NCBI GenBank assembly: GCA_017546605.1 | Contig: JAFYSH010000010.1 | Span: 1-64,000, forward strand | Direction of reading: 5' to 3' | DNA: 64,000 nt | Source: Bacteroidales bacterium | GTDB lineage: Bacteria > Bacteroidota > Bacteroidia > Bacteroidales > UBA932 | In this document: positions 45,342 through 55,185 of the stretch, piece after piece | How positions within the stretch are numbered: position 1 is the stretch's first letter | How the letters are laid out: every line of letters starts with the position of its first letter | Notes under the pieces: generated by a model | Database searches by the model: none | The model's input: the letters and a program-made list of their open reading frames with translations, nothing else | What the model was told of the DNA's origin: nothing | Translations under genes and position numbers: made by a program

Positions 45342-48300
45342 ATGTTGGATTTGAAATTTAAAAAAGTATTGCTCCTGGGATCTGGAGCACTGAAGATTGG
45401 AGAAGCAGGAGAATTCGATTATTCGGGTTCACAAGCCCTCAAGGCAATGCGTGAAGAAGGAATCTACACCGTCCTGATCAACCCCAACATCGCAACAGTG
45501 CAAACTTCTGAAGGCGTTGCCGACAAAATTTACTTCTTGCCGGTTACTCCCCACTTTGTGGAAGAAGTCATCAAAAAAGAACGTCCCGATGGCATTCTGT
45601 TGGCTTTTGGTGGACAAACTGCACTAAACTGCGGGGTTAGCTTGTACCGTGCTGGTATCTTGGACAAATACAATGTTCGTGTACTCGGTACGCCCGTACA
45701 AGCCATCATTGACACCGAAGACCGTGAACTCTTCGTTAAGAAACTGGATGAAATCAACGTCAAGACCATTAAGAGTGTTGCCGTAGAATCTCTGGAAGAT
45801 GCACTCAAAGCAGCCAATGAACTGGGTTATCCCGTCATTCTGCGTGCAGCCTACGCATTGGGCGGTTTGGGTAGCGGTTTCTGCAACGATGACCAAGAAC
45901 TGACTGCGCTCGCTGAAAAATCCTTCTCTTATTCACCGCAAGTATTGGTGGAAAAATCCTTGAAAGGATGGAAGGAAATTGAATACGAAGTAGTACGGGA
46001 TGCATACGACAACTGTATTACCGTCTGCAACATGGAAAACTTCGACCCCCTCGGTATCCACACCGGTGAAAGTATCGTCGTTTCTCCTTCACAAACCCTG
46101 ACCAATGCAGAGTTTCATATGCTCCGCGAATTGGCTATCCGCATTGTACGTCACATCGGCATCGTCGGTGAATGTAACGTACAATATGCCTTTGACCCGG
46201 AATCTGATGACTACCGCGTAATCGAAGTCAATGCTCGTTTGAGCCGTTCATCGGCTCTGGCTTCCAAAGCGACGGGTTATCCCTTGGCCTTTGTAGCTGC
46301 CAAATTAGGTTTGGGCTATGGTTTGTTTGAATTGCAAAACTCAGTAACCAAAACAACTCCGGCTTACTTTGAACCGGCTTTGGACTATGTGGTTTGTAAG
46401 ATCCCCCGTTGGGACCTGACCAAGTTCCAAGGCGTGTCCCGCGAAATTGGCAGTAGCATGAAGAGTGTCGGTGAAGTAATGGCCATTGGACGTACCTTCG
46501 AAGAAGCCCTGCAAAAAGGTCTTCGGATGATCGGCCAAGGAGCACACGGCTTTACCGCCAACAAAGAGATTGTCGTTCCGGATATTGACAAAGCACTTCG
46601 TGAGCCTACTGACAAACGGATCTTTGTCATTTCCAAAGCTTTCCAACAAGGCTACACCGTAGAAGAAATCCATGAACTCACCAAAATCGATCGTTGGTTC
46701 CTGGAAAAACTATACAACATCATCCGCACGGCGAAAGAGCTTACTGCCCTTTCTTCATTGGATGAGTTGAACATCGAACTCTTGCGTCGTGCCAAATCAC
46801 AAGGTTTCTCCGACTTCCAAATTGGTCGTCATATCTACAAAGATGCAATTGATCCGGAAGAATACGTGAAGCAAGTACGCGAATTCCGTAAATCTTTGGG
46901 CGTTGTTCCGGTTGTCAAACAAATTGACACGCTGGCAGCAGAATTCCCGGCTCAAACCAACTACCTCTACCTCACCTACAACGGCTCTGCTTCCGATGTT
47001 CAATATACCGGTGACCGCAGATCAGTCATTGTCTTGGGTTCAGGTGCATACCGCATTGGTAGCTCGGTAGAATTTGACTGGTGTAGTGTCAATGCGCTCC
47101 AAACCATCAAAGAACGTGGATGGCGCGGTGTAATGATCAACTACAACCCGGAAACCGTTTCAACGGACTACGATATCTGCGACCGTTTGTATTTCGATGA
47201 ACTTACGTATGAACGGGTAATGGACATCTATGATTTGGAACAACCGCACGGTATGATTGTTTCTGTAGGTGGACAAATTCCCAACAACTTGGCCATCCGT
47301 TTGGATGAGGCCGGTGTTCCGTTGTTGGGTACTGCAGCCCGCTTCATTGACAATGCAGAAGACCGCCACAAATTCTCATCTATGCTCGACCGTTTGGGCA
47401 TCGACCAACCCCGTTGGAAAGAACTTTCATCGTTGGAAGATGTCAATGAGTTTGTTCACCAAGTGGGTTATCCGGTGTTGGTACGTCCTTCATACGTATT
47501 GTCCGGTGCAGCGATGAACGTGTGCTCAAACGACAGCGAACTTCACGAATTCTTGAACTTGGCAGCAAACGTATCGAAGAAGCACCCAGTGGTGGTAAGC
47601 GAATTCATCCAAAATGCCAAAGAAATTGAATTGGATGCAGTCGCTGACCGTGGCGAAGTCATTGCTTATGCTATTTCTGAACACATCGAGTTTGCAGGGG
47701 TTCACTCTGGCGACGCAACCATCCAGTTCCCGCCGCAAAAGTTGTATGTAGAAACAGCAAGACGTATCAAGAAAATTGCTCGTAAGATTGCTGGTGAACT
47801 GCAAATTTCTGGACCTTTCAACATCCAGTTCCTGGCAAAAGAAAATGATATCAAGGTAATCGAATGTAACCTTCGTGCATCACGGAGTTTCCCGTTTGTT
47901 TCCAAAGTATTGAAGATCAACTTCATTTCTCTGGCAACCCGCATCATGCTCGGAGAACGGATCAACCCTCCTCACAAGAGTGCATTTGACTTGGATTATG
48001 TGGGTGTAAAAGCTTCACAATTCTCATTCTCCCGTCTGCAAAAGGCAGACCCCGTTTTGGGAGTAGATATGGCTTCTACTGGAGAGGTCGGCTGTATCGG
48101 AGATGATTCCAACGAAGCAATCCTCAAGGCGATGTTATCAGTTGGCTATAGTATCCCTGAAAAGAATATCTTGATTTCATCGGGAGACAGCCGCAAGAAA
48201 GCAGAGCTGCTTACTGCATGCAAACTATTGAAAGACAAAGGTTACCAATTGTTTGCTACTGGCGGATCTCACCAATACCTGATTGACAACGGTATTCCTG

Positions 48301-48569
48301 CAACTCGCGTTTACTGGCCCAGTGAACCGGAGCAATACCCGCAAGCACTGCAAATGATCCATGATAAAGAAATCCACTTGGTGATCAACATTCCTAAGAA
48401 CTTGACCCAAGTAGAGTTGGAAAATGGGTACAAGATCCGTCGTGCAGCCGTTGACTTCAACATTCCCCTTGTAACCAATACCCGCCTGGCTACCGCCTTC
48501 ATTACTGCATTCTGCAACTTGCCGATTGATCAAATGGAGATCAAGAGCTGGGACGAGTACACCTCTTAA
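45342..48569 (+). CDS. carB: Carbamoyl-phosphate synthase large subunit
   Basis: The 1075-residue protein has the two homologous ATP-grasp halves. The first has LLLGSGALKIGEAGEFDYSG and PVILRAAYALGGLGSG. The second has VLGSGAYRIGSSVEFDW and PVLVRPSYVLSGAAMNV. The C-terminal 150 residues are the allosteric MGS-like domain (KGYQLFATGGSHQYLIDNG). It resembles eukaryotic CAD-type CPS more than the E. coli protein (for example GEFDYSGSQA). It makes carbamoyl phosphate with CarA. Two hairpins lie in the following 148 nt. Confidence 0.98.
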   Translation: MLDLKFKKVLLLGSGALKIGEAGEFDYSGSQALKAMREEGIYTVLINPNIATVQTSEGVADKIYFLPVTPHFVEEVIKKERPDGILLAFGGQTALNCGVSLYRAGILDKYNVRVLGTPVQAIIDTEDRELFVKKLDEINVKTIKSVAVESLEDALKAANELGYPVILRAAYALGGLGSGFCNDDQELTALAEKSFSYSPQVLVEKSLKGWKEIEYEVVRDAYDNCITVCNMENFDPLGIHTGESIVVSPSQTLTNAEFHMLRELAIRIVRHIGIVGECNVQYAFDPESDDYRVIEVNARLSRSSALASKATGYPLAFVAAKLGLGYGLFELQNSVTKTTPAYFEPALDYVVCKIPRWDLTKFQGVSREIGSSMKSVGEVMAIGRTFEEALQKGLRMIGQGAHGFTANKEIVVPDIDKALREPTDKRIFVISKAFQQGYTVEEIHELTKIDRWFLEKLYNIIRTAKELTALSSLDELNIELLRRAKSQGFSDFQIGRHIYKDAIDPEEYVKQVREFRKSLGVVPVVKQIDTLAAEFPAQTNYLYLTYNGSASDVQYTGDRRSVIVLGSGAYRIGSSVEFDWCSVNALQTIKERGWRGVMINYNPETVSTDYDICDRLYFDELTYERVMDIYDLEQPHGMIVSVGGQIPNNLAIRLDEAGVPLLGTAARFIDNAEDRHKFSSMLDRLGIDQPRWKELSSLEDVNEFVHQVGYPVLVRPSYVLSGAAMNVCSNDSELHEFLNLAANVSKKHPVVVSEFIQNAKEIELDAVADRGEVIAYAISEHIEFAGVHSGDATIQFPPQKLYVETARRIKKIARKIAGELQISGPFNIQFLAKENDIKVIECNLRASRSFPFVSKVLKINFISLATRIMLGERINPPHKSAFDLDYVGVKASQFSFSRLQKADPVLGVDMASTGEVGCIGDDSNEAILKAMLSVGYSIPEKNILISSGDSRKKAELLTACKLLKDKGYQLFATGGSHQYLIDNGIPATRVYWPSEPEQYPQALQMIHDKEIHLVINIPKNLTQVELENGYKIRRAAVDFNIPLVTNTRLATAFITAFCNLPIDQMEIKSWDEYTS

Positions 48570-48578
48570 ATACATTGG

Positions 48579-48659
48579 CAAGGCACCCTTCAAACAGCCT
48601 TGAACGATGCCGCTGATCAGATATTTCTCCGCAGTTGAACCGATTTAGGCACTGCGGAG
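48579..48659 (+). terminator. Two hairpins after carB
   Basis: CAAGGC (48579-48584) pairs with GCCTTG (48597-48602). CTCCGCAGT (48627-48635) pairs perfectly with ACTGCGGAG (48651-48659) across a 15-nt loop. There is no run of T after the second, so whether it terminates is uncertain. It lies between carB and the SulP gene. Confidence 0.5.
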
Positions 48660-48717
48660 AATTCTGTGTTAAACAAGACTTGACAAATATTAAAATAAAC
48701 CTTTTGTAACTTAACTT

Positions 48718-50424
48718 ATGAAATTGAAATTACCTTTCAAGCCTAAATTTTTCGAGGTATTTGCGAAGGACAAATACAATCGGGAAATGTTCCGATCTGA
48801 CCTGATTGCAGGGATCATTGTCGGAATTATTGCGTTGCCGTTGGCCATCGCCTTCGGTATTTCATCGGGTGTTACCCCCCAACAAGGTCTGATTACCGCC
48901 ATCGTAGCCGGCTTTCTGATGTCTGCTTTTGGTGGCTCTCACTTCCTGATCGGAGGTCCCACCGGTGCGTTTATTGTCATTGTTTATGGCATTGTTTCTC
49001 AGTATGGCACCGACGGTCTGATTGTTGCCACCCTCATGGCTGGGATCATCCTGGTAGTGATGGGGATCTTCAAACTCGGAAATGTCATCAAATTTATCCC
49101 TTACCCGATTGTTGTCGGCTTCACCTCAGGGATCGCTGTAGTCATCTTCTCCACACAAATCAAAGACTTCTTGGGTCTTCAAATTGAGAATGTTCCTTCC
49201 GGCTTCATTCCCCAATGGACTTGCTATTTCCAACACCTGCATACCATCAACTATGCTGAAGCTATTTTGGCCTTACTCTGCTTGTTGATCATCATCTTCT
49301 GGCCCAAAGTAACCCGTAAGATTCCGGGCTCTTTGATTGCCATCCTCTTTGGTATTGGTGTTACTGTTGCCTCTAACTACGTGGATGGACTTAGCTTTGC
49401 GACCATCGGCTCCAAATTCCCCGAACTGGCAGGCGGAATGTCGTTGCCCACTCCAAAAGTACCTAACTTGAACTGGAACGACATCACCTCATTGGTATCT
49501 CCGGCCTTTACCATTGCCATCTTGTGTGCCATTGAATCATTGCTTGCTGCGATGGTGGCAGATGGGGTTACCGGTAAAAAACACGACTCCAACACCGAAT
49601 TGGTAGGTCAAGGTATCGCAAACATCGTTACTCCCCTCTTTGGTGGTATCCCGGCTACCGGTGCAATCGCCCGCACCATGGCCAGCATCAACAACGGCGG
49701 TAAATCTCCGGTAACCGGTATCGTTCACGCACTGGTACTTCTGTTGATCTTCTTGTTCTTGATGCCGTACGCGGTTTACATTCCGTTGGCATGTTTGGCG
49801 GCAATTCTGGTAATGGTTGCTTACAACATGAGCGAATGGAAGACTTTCAAATACCTGCTCAAAGGCGACCGTTCTGATGTCGGTGTCCTCTTGTTGACCT
49901 TCTTCTTGACAGTGATCTTTGACTTGACCATTGCCATCGAAATTGGTGTACTGCTTGCCATCGTGCTCTTCGTGAAACGGGTGTCTGAAACCTCTCACAT
50001 CAATGTTCTGGAAGAAGATCATTTGGCAGCTACTGAAAACGACGAGAAAGCACAGCTTTCAGATACCGAACAGCTTTCTATTCCCAGCAATGTCGAAGTC
50101 TATGAAATTGACGGTCCTTTCTTCTTTGGACTGGCCAGCAAACTCGATGAGTTGGATAACATAAATGGAAGCCGACGCAAGATCGATGTCCGCATCATCC
50201 GAATGCGTAAGGTTCCCTTTATGGATACAACCGGTATGAACAACTTGCGCAACCTTTGGAAACGTTCTGAAAAAGAAGGTATCCGCATCATTCTCTCCGG
50301 AGTAACCGACAAAGTATACCAAAGTTTGGATCGAATTGGCTTGGCAGATGAAATCGGAAAAGAATACATCTTCCCGCACATTGTTCCGGCCTTAGCAAAA
50401 GCACAAGAGATCTGCAAGCAATAA
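48718..50424 (+). CDS. SulP-family inorganic anion transporter
   Basis: The 568-residue protein has about 12-14 membrane segments with the SulP start [20 protein letters not shown] and [16 protein letters not shown], plus [19 protein letters not shown] cytoplasmic STAS domain (about 470-568, [20 protein letters not shown] then MDTTGMNNL) closes the protein. Members carry sulfate, bicarbonate or dicarboxylates; the substrate here cannot be told. The stop codon lies in the loop of a perfect 11-bp hairpin. Confidence 0.93.
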   Translation: MKLKLPFKPKFFEVFAKDKYNREMFRSDLIAGIIVGIIALPLAIAFGISSGVTPQQGLITAIVAGFLMSAFGGSHFLIGGPTGAFIVIVYGIVSQYGTDGLIVATLMAGIILVVMGIFKLGNVIKFIPYPIVVGFTSGIAVVIFSTQIKDFLGLQIENVPSGFIPQWTCYFQHLHTINYAEAILALLCLLIIIFWPKVTRKIPGSLIAILFGIGVTVASNYVDGLSFATIGSKFPELAGGMSLPTPKVPNLNWNDITSLVSPAFTIAILCAIESLLAAMVADGVTGKKHDSNTELVGQGIANIVTPLFGGIPATGAIARTMASINNGGKSPVTGIVHALVLLLIFLFLMPYAVYIPLACLAAILVMVAYNMSEWKTFKYLLKGDRSDVGVLLLTFFLTVIFDLTIAIEIGVLLAIVLFVKRVSETSHINVLEEDHLAATENDEKAQLSDTEQLSIPSNVEVYEIDGPFFFGLASKLDELDNINGSRRKIDVRIIRMRKVPFMDTTGMNNLRNLWKRSEKEGIRIILSGVTDKVYQSLDRIGLADEIGKEYIFPHIVPALAKAQEICKQ

Positions 50425-50435
50425 CTTGCAGATCT
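50408..50435 (+). terminator. Hairpin across the stop codon of the SulP gene
   Basis: AGATCTGCAAG (50408-50418) pairs perfectly with CTTGCAGATCT (50425-50435). The 6-nt loop contains the stop codon TAA (50422-50424). TATCCC follows rather than a T run. It may attenuate or terminate before the DUF2130 gene. Confidence 0.55.
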
Positions 50436-50452
50436 TATCCCTGATCAATGCC

Positions 50453-51763
50453 ATGAAAGAACTCATTTGTCCCAATTGCGGAAAACCTTTCCGTGTCGAC
50501 GAAGCTGACTACGCTTCCATTCTTAACCAAGTCAAAGGTGCTGAATTTGAAGCCGAAGTGAAGCGCCGTCTTGCTGAGCTGCACCAACAGCACGCCGTAG
50601 AAGAAAAACTACGCCTTGCCGATGCTGACAGGAAATATCAAAACGAGTTGTTTCAAAAAGACAAAGTCCTTCATGATAAAGACAGTGAAATTGCTCGTCT
50701 GAAGTCTCAGTTGAGTTCCATGGATGACCGTAAGAAATTGGAAATCAATGAGGCTCTTTCAGGCAAAGACCAGGAGATTGCCCAACTGAAAGCAGCTGTG
50801 GGTCAAGGTAAAAATGAACTGCAGATCGCCCTGCTACAAGAACAACAAAAGACCAAAGACGCCCTACAGATCAAGGATGCCGAAATCGCCCGCCTAAAGG
50901 CCGATGCCCAACTGGAGAAGTCACGCACCGACTTGCAACAAAAATCCATTCGGGAAGACTACGAAAACCGCCTGAAACTGGCTCAGGAACAAGTCGATTA
51001 CTACAAAGACCTGAAGACACGTATGTCCACTAAAATGGTAGGCGAAACTTTGGAAGCCCATTGCAGCACCCTGTTCAATGGTGAAATGCGTCCGCTCTTC
51101 CCCAATGCCTATTTTGAAAAAGACAACGACGCATCAGCAGGCAGCAAAGGCGATTTTATTTTCAGAGATTATGTGGATGGTACCGAATACATCTCCATCA
51201 TGTTCGAAATGAAAAATGAGATGGACGGCACAGCCACCAAACACAAAAACGAAGACTTCTTCAAAAAACTGGATGCCGACCGTCAGGCGAAAGGCTGCGA
51301 ATACGCAGTTCTGGTGTCCCTCCTCGAACCGGATAGCGAACTGTACAACGGTGGTATTGTGGATGTATCCTACCGCTACCCCAAGATGTATGTCATCCGT
51401 CCGCAATTCTTCAAATCCATGATCACACTGCTTGTCAACGCAGCAAAGAATTCCGTTGAATACAAACGGGAACTGGCCTTGGCTCGCAGCCAATCTGTGG
51501 ATGTCACCAACTTTGAAAATCAGTTAACCGCCTTCAAAGAAGCCTTCGGACGCAACTACCGTCTGGCCAGCGAAAAGTTCAAAACGGCCATCGAAGAAAT
51601 TGACAAATCAATTCTTCACCTACAAAAAATCAAAGATGCCCTGATTGGCTCCGAAAACAACCTCCGCCTGGCCAACGACAAGGCGGATAACCTCTCCATC
51701 AAGAAACTCACCCGAGGCAATCCCACCATGCAAGCCAAATTTGAAGAAGCCCGTAGGGACTAA
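50453..51763 (+). CDS. DUF2130 protein with PD-(D/E)XK-like core
   Basis: I start at ATG 50453 (436 residues) because [13 protein letters not shown], a CxxC zinc-ribbon-like start, is typical; an ATG at 50426 lies inside the preceding hairpin. Residues 25-190 are coiled coil (many [13 protein letters not shown] repeats). The C-terminal DUF2130 domain has [15 protein letters not shown] and FEMKNE, which could form a PD-(D/E)XK nuclease centre (Asp, Glu-x-Lys). Function is unproven. A hairpin terminator after it is shared with the convergent aldolase gene. Confidence 0.85.
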   Translation: MKELICPNCGKPFRVDEADYASILNQVKGAEFEAEVKRRLAELHQQHAVEEKLRLADADRKYQNELFQKDKVLHDKDSEIARLKSQLSSMDDRKKLEINEALSGKDQEIAQLKAAVGQGKNELQIALLQEQQKTKDALQIKDAEIARLKADAQLEKSRTDLQQKSIREDYENRLKLAQEQVDYYKDLKTRMSTKMVGETLEAHCSTLFNGEMRPLFPNAYFEKDNDASAGSKGDFIFRDYVDGTEYISIMFEMKNEMDGTATKHKNEDFFKKLDADRQAKGCEYAVLVSLLEPDSELYNGGIVDVSYRYPKMYVIRPQFFKSMITLLVNAAKNSVEYKRELALARSQSVDVTNFENQLTAFKEAFGRNYRLASEKFKTAIEEIDKSILHLQKIKDALIGSENNLRLANDKADNLSIKKLTRGNPTMQAKFEEARRD

Positions 51764-51803
51764 CACAGCATGACTCCTTGTGTAGAATCGCAGATCTGCT
51801 TAA

Positions 51804-51830
51804 AAATAGGCCCTACTCATGGGTCTATTT
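51804..51830. terminator. Bidirectional terminator
   Basis: AAATAGGCCC (51804-51813) and GGGTCTATTT (51821-51830) form a 10-bp stem with one G-U-type mismatch and a 7-nt loop. It lies between convergent genes and contains the stop codon of the threonine aldolase gene. A/T-rich bases flank the stem on both sides. Confidence 0.65.
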
Positions 51831-52865
51831 AGTAAACATTCTCAGGATTTGAGCCAGTCGGTCCACATCTGCATCGGTTGTGTGCCATCCCGTTACAAAA
51901 CGAACCACACTCTGCTCTTGTCCGCGAGGTCCCCATATTTCAAAACTCACTTCGGTCAGAAGGCGGTCGATTACCGCGTTGGGGAGGCGGAAAAATTGTT
52001 GGTTCGTCGGAGAATCCACTTCCACCTGGAAGCCTTTTTCTACAAATAAAGATTTGATACATAGTGCTTTGCGAACAACTTCCCGAGAAATTTCCATGTA
52101 AAGATCATCCGTAAACAAAGCCTCAAACTGTGCTCCAAGCAGACGACCTTTGGCCAGCAATGCGCCATGTTGCTTGATCAACGGCATAAAATTCTTCAAC
52201 AAATTCGGCTGGGTTACCACTACGGCTTCACCAAACAACGCTCCATTTTTAGTTCCACCAATATAGAACACATCACACAGACGAGCTATGTCTTGAAGGG
52301 TAATTGTCCCATTGGACGCTGCCAATCCATAGCCTAAACGGGCTCCATCAACAAAGAGCGGAATCCCGTGCTCCCGACAAACACGGCTCAAGGCCTCCAA
52401 TTCTTCCAACGAATACAGGGTACCATATTCCGTCGGAAAGGAGATGTACAACATCCCAGGAGCTACCATGTGCTCATACGTATCGTCCGCGTAAAAATCA
52501 CGAATGTAATTTTGTACCGACTCAGCCGTTACTTTGCCATCTTGGGTTGGCAAGGTCAACACCTTGTGCCCAGCTGCCTCAATAGCACCCGACTCATGCA
52601 CATTAATATGTCCACTTTCTGCGCTGAGCACACCTTCATGCCGGGCCAATAGTCCATCAATAACGGTAGCATTGGTCTGTGTCCCACCGACCAAAAAATA
52701 AACCCGGGCATCCGGTGTTCCACAAGCACTTCGAATGAGTTCCTTGGCACGTTGGGTATAGGCATCAGCACCATAACCAGGGGTCAGGTCAGAATTGGTA
52801 ACCAGAAGACGTTCAAGTACTTTTGGATGTGCTCCAGATAAATAATCGGTATCAAAATGTATCAT
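51825..52865 (-). CDS. ltaE: Low-specificity L-threonine aldolase
   Basis: The PLP enzyme splits threonine or allo-threonine to glycine and acetaldehyde. I start at ATG 52865 (346 residues, MIHFDTDYLSG); upstream ATG 52916 would add an odd leader. It has the fold I aminotransferase pattern GYGADAYTQRAKELI, LVGGTQTNATVID and the PLP-binding Lys in GGTKNGALFGE. The length is normal. It is divergent from the barrel gene at 52989, and ends at a shared terminator. Confidence 0.93.
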   Translation of the reverse strand: MIHFDTDYLSGAHPKVLERLLVTNSDLTPGYGADAYTQRAKELIRSACGTPDARVYFLVGGTQTNATVIDGLLARHEGVLSAESGHINVHESGAIEAAGHKVLTLPTQDGKVTAESVQNYIRDFYADDTYEHMVAPGMLYISFPTEYGTLYSLEELEALSRVCREHGIPLFVDGARLGYGLAASNGTITLQDIARLCDVFYIGGTKNGALFGEAVVVTQPNLLKNFMPLIKQHGALLAKGRLLGAQFEALFTDDLYMEISREVVRKALCIKSLFVEKGFQVEVDSPTNQQFFRLPNAVIDRLLTEVSFEIWGPRGQEQSVVRFVTGWHTTDADVDRLAQILRMFTK

Positions 52866-52933
52866 AAGATCAAGTATTTTCTCACAGTGCAGTTTACAAA
52901 GATAAACCATTCCCATGGATTTGTTTCATGTAA

Positions 52934-52965
52934 TTTGTACATGGCCCCAAATATGCATATCTTTG
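52934..52965 (+). promoter_or_regulatory. Promoter of the outer-membrane protein gene
   Basis: TTTG (52934-52937), 20 nt, TATCTTTG (52958-52965) fits the Bacteroidota consensus. The ATG is 24 nt downstream of the -7 box. Confidence 0.65.
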
Positions 52966-52988
52966 ACAAAATAATTCAAAATTTTACA

Positions 52989-53612
52989 ATGAAGTTACAA
53001 CAACTCCTACAAATCATACTGCTGACCCTAGCAATTCCAACAGCGCTGCAGGCTGAAACCACACAAACTGCCAACAAGAAATGGATTCAAGGCTTCTCCG
53101 GGGGAATGATGGTGCATACCGGCTACCAATACGGCTGTGACAATCCCTATCAATTGAATATCAGCAGCCCGACCTTTGGCATTGGTGGTTGTGCCAAGGT
53201 ACACTTCAACCAACATTTCCGAGCTGGATTTGACGGATACTTTTCTACCGCTCCCGTCAACAAGGGTGTGGCAAGTGGTAGTCACAACAAAGTATTCTGG
53301 ACCGGATTGGTGGCCGACTGGTATTGGCAGTTTGGCAAACTAATCCCTTACGTAGGAGCCAGCGTAGGAGGTGGCATGGAAACCTCTTTCTACCTTTTTG
53401 AAGGTGACAAATACGACTGGGAACTGGAAGCTAAAGCGGTACTCCACAAACAACCTTTTTTGGCAATCGACCCCTATATAGGAGTGGAATATGCGGTAGG
53501 GAGTGCCTTGCGACTAACCTTGAAAGCAGACTGGCTACTGGCCATCCACTCCGACGGTTTCAACCGTCCTACCGGTCCCCGACTTTATTTCGGCTTCATT
53601 TTTGCGCACTAG
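52989..53612 (+). CDS. Outer-membrane beta-barrel protein
   Basis: I start at ATG 52989 (207 residues) because a signal peptide follows (LLQIILLTLAIPTALQA) and the promoter lies just upstream. The mature part alternates in barrel fashion (GFSGGMMVHTGYQYG, FGIGGCAKVHFNQHFRAGFD, PRLYFGFIFAH), with a terminal aromatic-x-His. It does not belong to a family I can name. It is 3 nt before the EFR1-type gene. Confidence 0.78.
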   Translation: MKLQQLLQIILLTLAIPTALQAETTQTANKKWIQGFSGGMMVHTGYQYGCDNPYQLNISSPTFGIGGCAKVHFNQHFRAGFDGYFSTAPVNKGVASGSHNKVFWTGLVADWYWQFGKLIPYVGASVGGGMETSFYLFEGDKYDWELEAKAVLHKQPFLAIDPYIGVEYAVGSALRLTLKADWLLAIHSDGFNRPTGPRLYFGFIFAH

Positions 53613-53615
53613 GTC

Positions 53616-54455
53616 ATGATCCAACGCATTGTAGCTGTATATTTCAGCCCCACACGCACCACCCAAACGGTGACCACTGCGCTGGCACAACAATTGGCAG
53701 AAACACAAGGCTGTCCCTACGAAGAGATCGACATTACCACGCCAGCCCAACGACGTGCTGTGTTACAATTTTCTGAGACCGACTTGGTTGTGTTTGGAGC
53801 TCCCGTGTACATCGGACGTATGCCCAACCTGATCTCGCCCTATTTTAAAACCCTTTGTGGCCATGGCGCTTGGGCTGTTCCGGTCGCAGTCTATGGCAAC
53901 CGTGCTTATGATGACGGATTGATCGAACTACGGGACATCCTGGAAGAAGACGGTTTCCGCCTAATTGCCGCCGGTGCTTTTGTGGGCGAACATACCTTTT
54001 CGAGAATCCTGGGTGCTGGACGTCCGGATCACAAGGACCTGGAATGCATCCGCGAATTTGCAACAGGCATTGCCCAACACCTCAGTTTGCTAACCAACCG
54101 ACTCGTCGGCAAACTGAATGTACCAGGTACTCCCTATCCATACGCTGGCTTTTATCCGGCAACTGACCAACAACAAAAGCGGATTGATATTCGGAAAGCC
54201 CTCCCACAAACCAATGCCTCCAAATGCAACCGCTGTGGTCTATGCGCTACCCTCTGCGCTATGGAAGCCATTGATCCGAATGACTGCAGTCAAATCATTG
54301 GCAAGTGCATCAAATGCGGCGCTTGCCTAAAACGATGTCCACAAGGCGCCAAATACTTTGATGACCCGCAATACCTTAGTCACCTCCAGTTACTGGAAGA
54401 AAAATTTAGTTCTAGACGTTGTGAACCAGAGCTTTTCTATTGCGATATTGAGTAA
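53616..54455 (+). CDS. EFR1-type flavodoxin-ferredoxin fusion
   Basis: The 279-residue protein has an N-terminal flavodoxin-like domain (YFSPTRTTQTVTTALA as the flavin loop, VFGAPVYIGRMPNL) and a C-terminal pair of 4Fe-4S clusters, CNRCGLCATLC and CIKCGACLKRC. Such EFR1 proteins move electrons between donors in anaerobes. The first flavodoxin loop begins S-P-T-R-T-T rather than the usual T/S-x-T-G-x-T, as is common in this group. Probably in a two-gene operon with the outer-membrane gene upstream. Confidence 0.88.
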   Translation: MIQRIVAVYFSPTRTTQTVTTALAQQLAETQGCPYEEIDITTPAQRRAVLQFSETDLVVFGAPVYIGRMPNLISPYFKTLCGHGAWAVPVAVYGNRAYDDGLIELRDILEEDGFRLIAAGAFVGEHTFSRILGAGRPDHKDLECIREFATGIAQHLSLLTNRLVGKLNVPGTPYPYAGFYPATDQQQKRIDIRKALPQTNASKCNRCGLCATLCAMEAIDPNDCSQIIGKCIKCGACLKRCPQGAKYFDDPQYLSHLQLLEEKFSSRRCEPELFYCDIE

Positions 54456-54459
54456 TTGA

Positions 54460-55110
54460 CTACTTCCAGATAAAATGGAAATTAATGGATTCTCCGCCAT
54501 CCACCACGATACTCTGACCCGTACAGAAGGTGTTTGTCACCGTCAGAAAATACGCCCATTGGGCAATTTCCTCAGGAGTTGCCCATTTTTTCAAGGGAGT
54601 CAGATCCATAATCTGATTCCACAACTGTGGATCGTTCATTACACATTCATTCAACGGAGTTAAGACACCTCCCGGATCCAACGAGTTGCAAGTTGCCCCA
54701 TATTTTGCCACCTGGAGAGCCAGGTTCTTGGTATAAGCCACTACTCCTCCCTTGCTGGCACAATAGTTCGGAAATTCGGCACCCGTGTGTGCACTGGCTG
54801 AACCAATGTTCAAAATGGAACGAATGCTGGGTTGCAGACCATACTTTTCCGAAATCCGGATCAAAGCCTTGAGGTTGATGTCGATGTCGTCCTCATTTTG
54901 GGTACCGGCATTGTTGATAAGAATTTCCACCTTTTCCAAAGCAGGAAGATGTTCATAATCACGCACATCACAACAATAATGCTCGTAAGCTGGATGCTGG
55001 ATGGAAGCAGCTTGCCGATCAATGCCTGCTACATGATGTCCCTCTTTGAGAAACAATTCCGCAATGGCCTTACCAATTCCTTGGGATGTCCCGGTAATCA
55101 AGATGTTCAT
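54460..55110 (-). CDS. SDR-family oxidoreductase
   Basis: The 216-residue enzyme (start ATG 55110) is a classical short-chain dehydrogenase: cofactor loop ITGTSQGIGKAIA, NNAG in ILINNAGTQNE, catalytic Ser in NIGSASAHTG and YCASK for Tyr-x-x-x-Lys. The C-terminal region ends with VVDGGES as usual. NAD or NADP specificity and substrate are not clear. It converges with the EFR1-type gene, 4 nt apart. Confidence 0.92.
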   Translation of the reverse strand: MNILITGTSQGIGKAIAELFLKEGHHVAGIDRQAASIQHPAYEHYCCDVRDYEHLPALEKVEILINNAGTQNEDDIDINLKALIRISEKYGLQPSIRSILNIGSASAHTGAEFPNYCASKGGVVAYTKNLALQVAKYGATCNSLDPGGVLTPLNECVMNDPQLWNQIMDLTPLKKWATPEEIAQWAYFLTVTNTFCTGQSIVVDGGESINFHFIWK

Positions 55111-55128
55111 ACGTCCAAGATTAGATGA

Positions 55129-55165
55129 CAAAATTAATGAATCTTTTAAATAAATCGTACATTTG
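55129..55165. promoter_or_regulatory. Divergent promoter, SDR and MATE genes
   Basis: The -7 boxes are TAATTTTG (55129-55136, minus) and TACATTTG (55158-55165, plus). Neither has an ideal -33 TTTG. Confidence 0.5.
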
Positions 55166-55185
55166 CTGCCTTATCTCAAATTGCT

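Noticed and set aside
51790..51799. Palindrome GCAGATCTGC as operator
   Set aside because: It lies between convergent genes, not near a promoter, and next to a terminator. A regulator site is unlikely.
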